The position numbers and the translations under genes were made by a program. Below, piece by piece: positions 1 to 10,907 of a stretch of DNA of 64,000 bases. The first letter of the stretch is position 1; each line of letters starts with the position of its first letter. Origin of the DNA: Catonia carolina (taxonomy: Eukaryota > Arthropoda > Insecta > Hemiptera > Achilidae); the NCBI GenBank assembly GCA_035578175.1, contig JAQMRL010000006.1:29764893-29828892 (forward strand). The letters run 5' to 3'. Below the pieces are notes generated by a model, which was given only the letters and a program-made list of their open reading frames with translations, did not search any database and was not told the DNA's origin.

Positions 1-345
1 TACGCACACACAGTGAGAATGAACGAGCATAGGCTCTCAAAACAAATCCTGAACTACAAAGAAAAATTGAAAAATCCCGATGGATGGCTCAAAGAGATAA
101 AAACAGACTGCAACAAACTCCAGATAACGGAGACGGACATCATACAAAGAACACCTCTCAGACATAAACTCAAACTAGTGCTCCAGGAAGAGGACAGTAA
201 AAGATCACGACCTAAATGGTCGGAAGAACGAAAACGTGACTTTTCCAAGAAAATGAAGGAATACTGGGCGAAGAGGAAAGCACAGAAGAAAAACTGAGAA
301 ATCGCGGTCCTTTGTAGGCCATAACGTAAATAATAATAATAGTAT
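1..345 (+). pseudogene. 3' end of a non-LTR retrotransposon (reverse transcriptase C-terminus), cut by the window edge
   Basis: The frame is open from base 1 to a TGA at 295-297. The protein ends in a basic tail with the motif WSEERKRDFSKKMKEYWAKR. The same kind of tail (tryptophan, then acidic/basic residues, then K-M-K-x-aromatic-W) ends the larger reverse transcriptase fragment on the minus strand at 55.6 kb and recurs near 18.7 and 43.4 kb. After the stop come about 30 bases and a short TAA-repeat tail (about 328-345), as expected for a retroelement 3' end. Family membership is inferred from the shared tail; the catalytic domain would lie left of the window. Confidence 0.6.
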
Positions 346-1040
346 AAATAGAATAATTGTAATGTATTTACACATAAATTGTAATGTAATTTACATCTTG
401 TTTTAATTTTTGTACGAAATATAAACTTTACAGGTAATAAAACATACGTTCAGTAGTCCTGTACAATCAAATACGATAAGCTAATTTTTTAACATGAAAA
501 TAGACAGCTTGAATTTTTTCTTTTTTTAATTTGAATTTTTTTTTTGAACGCATACATCGCAAATATAATAAATTTATCACTTGATGTGTATTAGATATTA
601 TAGGCAGAGTACATTTTTTGAACGTAAAGGTGAAGTAAACTTTAAAATAAGGTATAATTTTCAAGTCAATTGGAGCAGTAAGAGAGGAGAAATTGTTCGA
701 CTGGTGGAAATGACGAGATGAGGAAGTGGAGAAGTACACAGCAAACTCCCACCCACCTAAATTTATCATACTTATTATAATTAGCATTTAAAGTGCTAAA
801 TAGTCTTGTTTCCAAGTCACCAACAGCTAGACAGAAAATACAACTTTGTGCTAGCTTGGAAATAGTTTTCGATCATTCAAAATTGGAAGAGCTTATGGAT
901 TGCAAAACAAAAATAATTTGTTATACTGTATAGGTATCAGATGAATGTCCCATAGCTGAGTGAGTGAGAGGGAGATATGTGGCATAACTACCCATGCACC
1001 CAAAGGTCTTTAATGTTATAATCCAAACCTGAAAACATAC
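346..1040. other. AT-rich intergenic DNA, nothing recognised
   Basis: No exon-like frame with splice sites, RNA gene or clear repeat border is visible. The short frames here are AT-rich and unsupported. Confidence 0.5.
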
Positions 1041-1955
1041 TAGAGTCTGTCTACGCTAAGAGTACTCCGACGTAGGCAACCGGCGACACAAGTGAGCATG
1101 CGCATTAATTAAAAATGCGCACAGCATGATCAAAAACAAAATTCCATACAACACTAATTCACTCTTAAGCTTAATATTATAATGAAAACACGTTAAAAAA
1201 TATTTTATAAATCGAACAATAGTTGTTTACCATTAATAACTAAAACTTTTACTATTGTTACTCTTACATTGTTATTTTTCGTTACATTATTTACTATTAT
1301 TAGATTATTATTTATGATTAGTAGGTTTTTAATTAAGACTCAGTTTTATTTTTCGTCACAAGTAATAATATAAGACTAATGCGCTTGAATTATAACAGGA
1401 GAGTAAACAATTCCAGTGATTCGTTGTTTATCATTTCAAATTGTTTACTTCATATCGTTAAAATTAATGTCTGTGACTAGTTTAATACAACTGTTTGCAC
1501 TTGCCTGTGTTGAACTCATTTTTTGTTTCATTAGTTATCTTTTGGTATTGTATCGGTTCGTTTCGTTTTTTTCATAGACTGAAGTTGAAAAGTTTTTAAG
1601 CTATGTTTTTTTAACACGTGTGATAGTGAATGTGTTGAGTTCTAGAAACATAAAAGCGGCAACCATTAAAAAGTAGAAAAACATTGTTTTGTTAAATGTA
1701 ACGGTTAAAATAATTAATTAAGGAGTCTCTTTATAAAAATACAATAATTACAAGTAATCTGAACGGTATAATTGAAAACGCTTAAAGGATTATGTTTATT
1801 TTAGCTGGATGTAGATTATAGATTTTTATGATTATGATGAAACTAATACAAGATAATTGTCAGGCGGAAAGGTAGATACGCGCCAGAGTAAAACTTTCGT
1901 TTACAACCTATAGGTGCTTGCCTCACGCGGAGTACTCTTACAGTAGACAGACTAT
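1041..1955. mobile_element. Non-autonomous DNA transposon, about 0.9 kb, with terminal inverted repeats
   Basis: The left end reads AGTCTGTCTACGCTAAGAGT and the reverse complement of the right end reads AGTCTGTCTACTGTAAGAGT. The match continues inward for about 35 bases as ACTCCG followed by a GAGGCAA/GTAGGCAA block. There is no transposase frame inside, so it is non-autonomous. A short target duplication (TA or TAC) is possible but not clear. The superfamily cannot be told from the ends alone. Confidence 0.6.
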
Positions 1956-4440
1956 ACAGTCATTATATTGCTTGTTAGTTTACTGCATGCTTAAACGCTT
2001 GCTCACAACAATGAGTAAAATTAAAGACAATGTTATTGGAACGGCGCGTATGGGTTGTGCGAGTGAGAGCGTTATGCATTCTCTCACTCCCACGGCTAGG
2101 GGACATCAGTTCATCTGAATACTGTACATGATGTTATAGGTGTTATTGCACAACATGTTTCAATATTTAGCCCAGTGTTCTGATAACATTAAATTATAAG
2201 AATAAATTTTATAGAAAAAGTTTCTTAATAAACTCATTAGATTTTCATTAAAACACATTTCCATTAGTTTTGTCAGCATTTGAAAATTATGGCGCAAAAG
2301 ATATAAATACCATAAATGTTTTTGTTTGATTATTAGTACAGCTACTTTTTTTACTGCATACTTCTTATAAACAATTTTTAGATTACAATATTAACCTTCA
2401 ACGAGTAATTAGATGAACTAATTTCAAATCTGTAAACAATCTATAGCTCTGAAAATTGAGAGGTCAAAAATGCAGAGTTGTTAAAAATATTGGTACTCTA
2501 AAATAAAAATATTGGTACTTTGCAAAATCAATGTGAAGAGTTACAAAACAGTTTCGTGAAAAGAAGTTCATCATTCAGTTTAACTTGAAACAAACGACCA
2601 TGCATATAATAAGGTAGTAGGAGTATCAATTTCAAAACATTACATTTTGCCCAGCTAGTTTAGAACTTAGAAAAACAATAATCACTTCATAAAAAAGTAG
2701 CCGTTATTATATTATAATAGTTGTAATAAGAAAAGTTTGGTTTAATATAATTATCTATACCTGTTCTGATGTGAAGGAAGTTTTTATCAGTTGGTAAGCT
2801 TCAAAAAAAGCAGGATAAAAGTCTTTTCTAACGCTTAACTGTCATTGAAATTTAACTTCACAAACCGACTTGGACCAGCACTTCAATGTAAAGAAAATAA
2901 ACTTTACGGTGTGAGAATTTCTATGTACCGCCAATGAATTATTACGAGAGCGTCCTTGTTATACCAACAATACAAACGAAAACTATTCTACTTTATATTC
3001 AAAATTAGCTATAAAAATATAATAATAATATAAAGTAATGATCCCATGACTCACTTTTAATGAATATTTTGTATATTAATTCCTTATTCTTATTTTATAT
3101 TTTAGACTACCGTACAACATAAAAACGATTTGTACTAACTTAAACATTAGTTTATTGATGACCAACGATACACTATAATTTTATTTTAAATTTAACGTGA
3201 AATTTTAATTGTTTCAACAGCGAAATTGAAATATAGTATACACTTACAAATTCTTACCTAAGATGTTTCATCTTTATAATTATTTATATTTTGTACTGAT
3301 ATTTTTATCGTATGCCGCCGGTGAGCAGTGACAAAATTACTCTCTCCTTGGGGAGGCGGTTAATGAGACATTTATTTATTACACTTCTTATGTTACGAAT
3401 ATAACCTATTGTGTTATTTATTACATAAGCAATTAATTGTTATTTCTCTTGTTTTCAAGGGCTTGGTAATTTTATAAATTAGTTTTATAATAAACTAATT
3501 TATTTCTTGTCAACGTATGACGTTCATATTTGTACAGGATTGATGTGCTTTCCTGAGATGCGCGAAAAGTATTCTTAATTCCCACTATAATACTTTGCAT
3601 TATACTTAATACGGTACCCTTAATACTTAGCATTAAGGAGCATTTACAAATGCAATGATTTGCTGGCGCCACTATTGTCGCTAGTTTTGCATGTCAGTAA
3701 AGGTTTACCCCAAAAACCGTTGTACGCCAGTTTCAGTTTATTGTACTGTTGTGTAGTGTCGAATTCGTGAAAGCTTACAGAATAGTGATTTATTACATTG
3801 ATATTGATAGTTTTGTGGTCAGTTTTTTGATTTTTTACTTTTTGAAACTATTTAGTTCCAATGTGTAGGCATTTCTTATAGATCCAATTTTTGATTTGAT
3901 ATCTTTTGCAGAAAACGCTCCGATACCCATTTCTTTTGATAATTTTTATAAGTACTCTCTTCTCTAATTTTTATGTTGAACAGTGTGCATTCCACCGGCA
4001 GGAAAGTTACTCATATTTTTCCAAAAACTTAACAATGTGATCACTACTCCAATTTATTATTTTTTCAAATGTTCACTCATTTTAAAGACACATCAAGATG
4101 AAAATGTAGATGATAATGAAAAATCAATTCAAAATTAAACTACCTTGTATGTTATCGGTAGCCCAATACTGGCAGGTTAGTGATGATTTATATTTGCAAA
4201 TGTTTATTCAGTGGTATGTCAGTCACTTACTGGTGAACAAAATTTCAGAAGGCTGCAGAAAATTCCATGCAAGTTTCTTTCCAAGCATGCACATTGAAAC
4301 TTGCATGCCAACAACGGTTTACACATACATGCATCATTTTACTGGCACCAGCAAGTTATTGCACACGTAAATGCTCCTTTACGTATTAATTTCTCCCACA
4401 ATTATTGTTACTTACAATCTAGTCTTGAACATAGGTCTCG
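1956..4440. other. AT-rich intergenic DNA, nothing recognised
   Basis: I found no frame with protein similarity I know and no paired repeat ends. A slightly GC-richer patch at 3,310-3,365 and another at 3,660-3,770 may be old repeat remnants, but I cannot classify them. Confidence 0.45.
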
Positions 4441-4442
4441 CT

Positions 4443-4912
4443 TCACTGTGCGACTTTCAGCAGAAGTCCAAAAATGAGCGACCGGGTTGTAACACACAAC
4501 TTTGTTTTATATCTGGCCCATTGATGAAATATGTGCTGGTCTGCATTATCATTAATGTTTAATCCAAAAAAAAGACTAACGTTATGAAACATGAGGGATT
4601 TTTTCCATCTCTTTTCCCACGCTATGTTTTCTTTATTGTTGTGTGTTATGTGCTCACCTAGATATTTAAACGATTTACCTAGTTCCACTTGGTTTATGTT
4701 TACTGAATTTATGCAGAGTGTCTCTTTAGCCATCATTTTAGTTTTTTCATAAGAGATTTTTAATCCAACTTTTCCTAACTGTTCTAGGGTTTCTATCTGG
4801 TGTCTAGCTTCCTTAACAGTCTCTGCCAGTAAGGCCAGATCGTCCGCGAATCCTAGGGAGTTTACTCGGATGTTATCTCTTTCCCATCCTATTCTGATGT
4901 TCTTAGGATTCA
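4443..4912 (-). pseudogene. Reverse transcriptase fragment (non-LTR retrotransposon relic)
   Basis: Read on the minus strand, this segment encodes GFADDLALLAE followed by an amphipathic stretch, ISYEKTKMM, and then FKYLGEHIT. These correspond to the catalytic F-x-D-D box of the RT palm and the conserved F-K-Y-L-G box downstream of it in RT proteins of the GVRQGD type. The same order occurs in the 55.6 kb element. No intact start or 5' part remains. It is a dead fragment lying between the end of eIF3f and the left edge. Confidence 0.7.
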
Positions 4913-4974
4913 GTTATACTTTTATTATACCAAATACAATGTATTGTTGATGTGATATAAATATGTATTACACA

Positions 4975-5345
4975 GACTTCCTTATTAAACATCCTATGAG
5001 GGATTTTTAACAGCCATATTATATTGATAATCAAAATATATATCATTTTCTTTAAACCACCTGGAATATGGAAAACAGTAAACACTTACCAATTATAGTG
5101 CTTTCACTATAAATATAGTCACTATAAAGATAGAAGATAGTGCATAAAATGCATATCTTCAGTAATTCAGTCAACCGACTGAATCCTTATTTACCATGGT
5201 GGAAGTAGGATGTTTTAAATTTTAAATAATATGAAAAATTACTGAAGATGGGCATTTTATGCACAAGCGCTATAATTGGCAAGTATTAACTGTTTACCGT
5301 ATTACTTGTGGTTTAAAGAAAATAATATATATTTTAAATACACAG
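4975..5345. repeat. Foldback element with two decayed hammerhead-like cores
   Basis: Two arms, about 5,025-5,167 and 5,230-5,345, are inverted copies of each other. Both carry ATTACTGAAGAT, then a block that pairs with itself (GCATTTTATGC), then GC(A/G)CTATAATTGG. Each arm therefore has the order CUGAAGA, stem II, (GAAA), GCRCUA, with AAUUA/UAAUU able to form stem I. In the right arm the GAAA box has decayed to AA. In the left arm GAAA is present but about 45 extra bases enlarge stem II. The outer flank (4,980-5,050) matches the flank of the unit at 28.03-28.2 kb, so the two are relatives. Confidence 0.55.
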
Positions 5346-5635
5346 AATAAATAATTTTTTAATACCGTTTGTTTTTTCGTAACTTGTAGAGCTGTTAAAA
5401 GATTGTAAAAGGCCTCCTCATTATTTTTGTAGCATGGCAAAGGTAATTTCACAAAATTCCACACTTTATAAGCCACCAGGATTTTCCCAGAATACAATAG
5501 GTCTTTGAAACTTTTCAAATTTAATTTCTGGGTCTTGTGTTTGCACATAAAGTAAATGGATGAATGTATTTGTTCTAAAATTTTATTATCCTAACTACTT
5601 TTTATGAGATTATCATTATCTTTATCATCAGTAAA

Positions 5636-5760
5636 AAAAGCAGGGTGTTATATTGCTCAGCAGGGAAACCAAATTCATGCAATGATCTCTGTAAATCATC
5701 CTCAGACTCTCCAAACAGTACCAGATCATCAATAAAAGCCAAAATTTTCAAAGAGTGGGT
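5636..5760 (-). pseudogene. Short reverse transcriptase fragment
   Basis: The minus-strand frame reads LKILAFIDDLVLFGESEDD, then LQRSLHEFG. This is the RT catalytic box (A-F-x-D-D-L-V-L-F) with the first variable residue changed to I and a typical following helix. About 40 codons survive, from a different RT lineage than the fragment at 4.4-4.9 kb. Confidence 0.6.
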
Positions 5761-5873
5761 AATGCAGTAAACTTATACTTATAGATTGAAAGTGTGTTGA
5801 GTAGAAATTATGACAATAAAATTAATAAGTTAAAAACATAACATTACTTTAGGTTTCTCTGTAGTTTAGTTTA

Positions 5874-6760
5874 AAAAATCTGGTGTGAAGCATACACAAC
5901 TTTCTCTTCCCAATGCAAATAATTAACAGTATAATCTAACATTAGAAATAAACAAAAAAACTAACCTCAAAAAACAACGTAATTTTAATCATGAGTGAAA
6001 GAAGCAAAATGAAAATCAATCAGTTTGGCTTAAAAATATGGAAAATCGATCTTCACGGTAAACTAGGCTCTGTAGAGAAAAATGCTCTAAATAAAAGTTG
6101 TAGATCTTTTAATTTCTTATAAATTTCATTATACACTTTTGTCATAAATGCTATTGTTGTAAAATAAGGCTGAAATCTTTAAAAAATTGATTTTTGTACA
6201 CGATTTCATGAGAAAAAACAGAAAATTGCTAAATACCGCTAAACTAAGCGTTATACAAAAAATGTTTGAAATAGAAGTAGTAGAATTTTCAACTCTCTAC
6301 AACTTTTACTAGATACATTTTTGCGGTAAAATGCATATTAAAGTCGCAATCTTAAAAAAACAGCCTCACCAAGAATTTCAGCAGACAGAGCGCCTACCTT
6401 ATCTTGTAGAGCTAAAAAATGTATTAAATGAGGCGATTTTGAAAAAATTGTAGGAGCCATTTTTGAGAAACTCGCAAAAAAGTGAAAAATGACACGAATA
6501 AACTTCCGGTTGACCGATTTTGATGAAAATGTTTGTGTTGGGTCCTCTAGTGGTATCTAATTTAAGTTGTAAGTTCGTACGACGTTCCGTTCTTCAGATA
6601 TTCTGTTCACACACACACACAGACCAATCGCTTAAAACATGTTTTTTGGGTTCAGGGGGTCTGAAAACGTGTAGATCCGGTGAAAACTCGATTTTGAAAA
6701 ATCGACATGAAAACAATACTTTCCTTTCTATATCTTCATATAGGCAAGAGAAAGTAAAAA
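5874..6760 (+). repeat. Family C repeat, copy 1
   Basis: It begins with the CTGGTGTGAAG...ACAACTTTCTCT end and finishes with AGGCAAGAGAAAGTA, the two marks of this family. Inside are the shared blocks AAAGTTGTAGATC, CGGTTGACCGATTTTGATGA and a short CA repeat near 6,610. Some internal sequence is missing compared with the best copy at 54.09-55.03 kb. It contains no coding capacity. Confidence 0.8.
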
Positions 6761-6812
6761 AACATTGTTCATTCTTGAGTATGTATTTTTATCATAATTC
6801 CAAGTACCTGAC

Positions 6813-6880
6813 CAGGAATCGAACCCAGGACCCCGGAATAGAAGCCAGTTGCACTAACCACTATGCCTACGGGCTGGCCT
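6813..6880 (-). repeat. tRNA-derived SINE head (relic)
   Basis: On the minus strand there is a tRNA-like A box (TAGTGGTTAGTGC) and, about 35 bases on, a B box (GGGTTCGATTCC). The intervening arm does not fold as a good anticodon stem, so I read it as a SINE head, not a functional tRNA. A related head is at 51.63-51.70 kb. Confidence 0.55.
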
Positions 6881-7050
6881 TAAAGATGAGTACATGACAC
6901 ATGTAGATAATGTTCTTTTTATTTTTTCCTCCTGGATAACCAGGATTTTCATTAATTCGGATCGGCTAACCCCACTTGAACCAGGTTAACAAGGTTCTTC
7001 TGTATTGTCACTTTCATTTTCAATGTAAAAACACAGTTATAGAAATAAGT

Positions 7051-7296
7051 AACCTACTACTTTCGGTTGACCGATTTAGATGAAAATCTTTGTGTCGGAT
7101 CTGGTAGTGGTATCTAACTTAAGTTCCATTTTCGAGATATGTTTTTTACACCAAGACACAGCCCATTCACTAAAAACATGTTTTTTGGGTTCAGGGGGCT
7201 TGAAAACTTGTAAGCTACATCCCGTGAAAACTTGATTTCAAAAAATAAACATGAAAATACCTCCTTATTTACTCGTATAGAGCAAGAGAAAGTAAA
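7051..7296 (+). repeat. Family C repeat, partial copy 2
   Basis: Only the terminal quarter of the family survives, from TTTCGGTTGACCGATTT to GAGCAAGAGAAAGTA. It sits between copies 1 and 3 in the same orientation. Confidence 0.75.
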
Positions 7297-7510
7297 ATGG
7301 GCCACTGCATTTCTTTAAAAAAAGAAGCCTATGTTCCAACCCGTCAACAGAACAAAATCTATCAACAACTCTTACAGCCATATGGTAGTGCAAAAATTCA
7401 GTTGCATTTTAGTGCTAGTTTTGCATGGACACAAATCTTGTAATTCATGCTGTACAATCTCTAAACGAGTTGTTGACTGATTGGGTTGGCCCCTAACACT
7501 TGAAATTAAA

Positions 7511-8446
7511 AACAAAAAATCTGGTGTGAAACACTCACACAACTTTCTCTTGCCAATGCAAATAATTACCCATAAACCTAACATCGTAATAAAACATTAG
7601 AAATAAACAAAAAACTAACTTTAATAACATAACCTAATTTTAATCATGAGTGAAAGACGCAAAATGAAAATCAACCTCAGTTTGGCCTAAAAATACGGAA
7701 AATCACTCTTTCACGCTCAACTAGGCTCTGTAGAGAAAAATTCTTTAAATAAAAGTTGTAGATCTTTTAAATTATTATAAATTTGATGATATACACTTTT
7801 GTCGAAAAATGCATACTAAGGCCGAAATCTTAAAAAAAATCGATTTTTCACACATTTTCATGAGATAAAAATAGAAAATCGCTAATTACCGCTAAACTAA
7901 GCATTATACAAAAAAAAATGTTTGAAATAAATGTTGTAGAATTTTAAATTCTGTACATTTTTTATTATATGCATTTTTGCGCTATAATACATATTAAAGC
8001 CGTAATCTTAAAAAAACACTTTTTTTACGTGAAAACAGCCTCACCAAGAATTTTAGCAAACATGGCGCCTACCGTATCTTGTAGAGAATAAAAAATTGAG
8101 TAAACCAGGCGATTTTTAAAAAAATCGTAGGACCAGTTTTGAGAAAATCGCAAAAAAGTGAAAAATTCTACGAATAAACTACTACTTCCGGTTGACCGAT
8201 TTTGATGAAAATGTTCGTGTCGGGTCCAGTAGTGGTATGTAACTTAAGTTTCAAGTTTCAAGTTCGTACAATGTTCCATTCTTGAGATATTTTGTATACA
8301 CACACACACCGACCAATCGCTAAAAACATGTTTTTTGGGTTCAGGGGGTCTGAAAACGTGTAGTTTCGATGAAAACTCGATTTCGAAAAATCGACATGAA
8401 AACAATACTTTCATTCCTATATATTCAAATAGGCAAGAGAAAGTAA
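7511..8446 (+). repeat. Family C repeat, copy 3 (near full length)
   Basis: It starts at AAATCTGGTGTGAAAC, with ACAACTTTCTCTTGCC following, and ends at AGGCAAGAGAAAGTA. It shows the internal duplication typical of the family: a block around 7,790 (TTGTCGAAAAATGCATACT) resembles one around 7,975 (TTGCGCTATAATACATATT). Confidence 0.8.
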
Positions 8447-8521
8447 AAAAAGGAATATCTAGGCTACAGGTAATCAGTTAATTGAAAAACACAATAAAAC
8501 ATATACTGATGATGTTATATA

Positions 8522-8531
8522 TTTATTTATT
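8522..8531 (-). terminator. Polyadenylation signal of eIF3f
   Basis: Two overlapping AATAAA hexamers lie on the minus strand about 50 bases past the eIF3f stop codon. Position and strand fit a short 3' UTR. The cleavage site itself cannot be seen. Confidence 0.6.
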
Positions 8532-8577
8532 AAAAGTACCAAATACAATACTTATTTCCACTTCGTACTTGATAAAT

Positions 8578-10876
8578 TTACAGCGATGTAAGTAATGTTA
8601 ACTTTTCATTAAGCTGCAATTGTATCTTAGTTAACTGACAAAGTGTTACAACCATAAGAAGATCCTGAAACAATCAAAGTAAATCTCGTAAATTAAGTTT
8701 CTCGGATATTATAAACAAGATTAATGAAATAAGTTGAGTATTTTCACTTTTTGAGCTTTATTTATAGTAATGTTGAGTCAGAACAGGATTTCTCTGTTCA
8801 CAGTGTAAATCAATGAGCAAGATAAATGTGTTGAGTAAATAAAAAATAACATCTGTTTTTATTTTAGTTAGTCACATTAATATTCTGCCCATAACAGACA
8901 GATGGAGGTCAAATTATTTACACTCAATCTGTTCATTGCAGGGCTAAAATAAATAGTTCTGTTTCTTATCACAAGGTCAGCCAATTAAATGACTGAATCA
9001 TTTAAGAACAGAAGAGGTAGAGGTGTAAAAGACACTAATCAGAGTTATCTCCTCTGAAAGTAATGAATTTCATTGTACAGCCAGACCCTGTGGTGAATGA
9101 AGTGAAGATGCCATTTACAGAGTGGAAAATATGTAATTTTCAGAGGGCCCGGCATGCTGATAAGCATACTTTTCCATTCAGTGATGAAGGCAATGGTAAA
9201 CCACCTCACTCCTTATTTTACTTAGTAAAACCTCTAGAGGTTCAAACCAGCCTTTCGGCTGTTGACCTAAACAACATTAATAATAATAATAATTGTTTTT
9301 TCTTCATCTAGTCTTAAATCATAAATTCTCCGACTTTTTCTTTAATTCTGTCAGCATTGTATGTACATTTTCATTGTCCTTATTCTGATAAAAAATTTAA
9401 TTTTTTTGAAAACGGCTCAAAGAATTTGATTACGCCCATAACAGGCAGGTGGAGTGTTCAATTATTTACACTCTATCTGCTAGTTCCAGGGCTACAAAAA
9501 TAGTTCTGTTTCTTATAACATGGTCAGCCAATTATAAGACTGAAGCATTCCGAAGAGAAGAGGCAGAGATGTAAAAAGACATCAGTCAGAGTTATCTCCT
9601 CTGAGAGTAATGAACTTCATTATACAGCCTCACCCTGTGGTGAATAAAGTGAAGGAGTCATTTACAGGGTTGGAAAGTAGATGCTTTTCAGAGGGATGTT
9701 GATAATTGTACCTTTCCACTCGGTGAGGAAGAGAATTGTAAAACACCTCACTTCTCTTTTTACTTAATTTTTACTTGCCTTTCAAACCAGCCTTTTGTCT
9801 GATGACATAAACACCATGATTCGATTAAGCAATGGCAATCACTACATTTGCTCGCTTTTTAAGCAAAGTTCTCATTTAAGTTGAATTACGAACTTATGAG
9901 ATTATTTTACAAGACGACGTGATACTTTTTTTAAATTTTAGACCATGTAAAAATTTCGAAAAGATACTTTGAAATGTTTTATTTTAAGACAAATATATTT
10001 ATTAAAGAAAAGATAAGATTTAAATATGTGACTTACCTTAATATTAGAATTAAACATGTTTTCAAATTGTTCAGGAGTCATTTTTGGTACACTGTGAACC
10101 ATATCAAGAAGAGCACGGCCAACAGCATTATCAGGTTGGGTTCTACCAGCCAAAACATCTTCAACGTACGCAAGCACTTGATCTAATAAACTTGTTAACT
10201 TTCCTGCTGCTTCTGCAATCTGCGATAAATCTGTCATTGGTTCAACTGTTTTCGATGAGCCAACTCCGATTGTTTTCTGACATAACCTAACTGTAAAATG
10301 AAACACACGATTCGAGTATTGCCATTCACATGTCACATAATTCAGTGTTTATCATCAACCTTATCCCTTATTTTCTAAATTTCTTTACTTATATTAGTAT
10401 AAAATTATTCACTGAAATGTGCTATTTAATGATATATAAGCACATTGCCATAAAAAATTATAAATAAGTCAGTAAAATCGCTTTATTGTACAAGGATTCC
10501 AAACTTTTTAACTATTTTTGAACCATTATAACTAAAATAAAAATAAAGCTTGTATTCTTGTAAACCTTCATGAATTTTTTTTTGTAAAAAAATGGCTGAG
10601 GGATGAGATTAGAAGTGAAGAGAGTTTTGCAGCCGGCGTTCGGCTGCTGTTTACCGCATTTATCTAGAATTAAGCAAGATAATAATTTTGGAACTGTTAT
10701 AACATGTGAACAGAAACATGTCATTTAAATGTACTTGTGCTTCCTCAGCCTACTGCACGTTAAGAAAATTGGCAAGTGTTAATTATAACTGGTTATCTTA
10801 TCACTTACATTTTGAACCAACAAAATGTTTAGATTTTATTATTCTGTTAAGTGCCCAAAACAGGCAGGTGGCGTAT

Positions 10877-10907
<31 letters not shown>

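Noticed and set aside
6813..6880. Functional tRNA gene
   Set aside because: A and B boxes are present, but acceptor and anticodon stems do not pair, and a sister copy at 51.6 kb shows it is a SINE head.
9063..9311. A similar open frame (PLEVQTSLS...DLNN) in four family A copies, taken as a possible short protein gene
   Set aside because: It recurs only because the copies are similar; it starts at different ATGs, is shifted or shortened in other copies, and has no recognisable domain.
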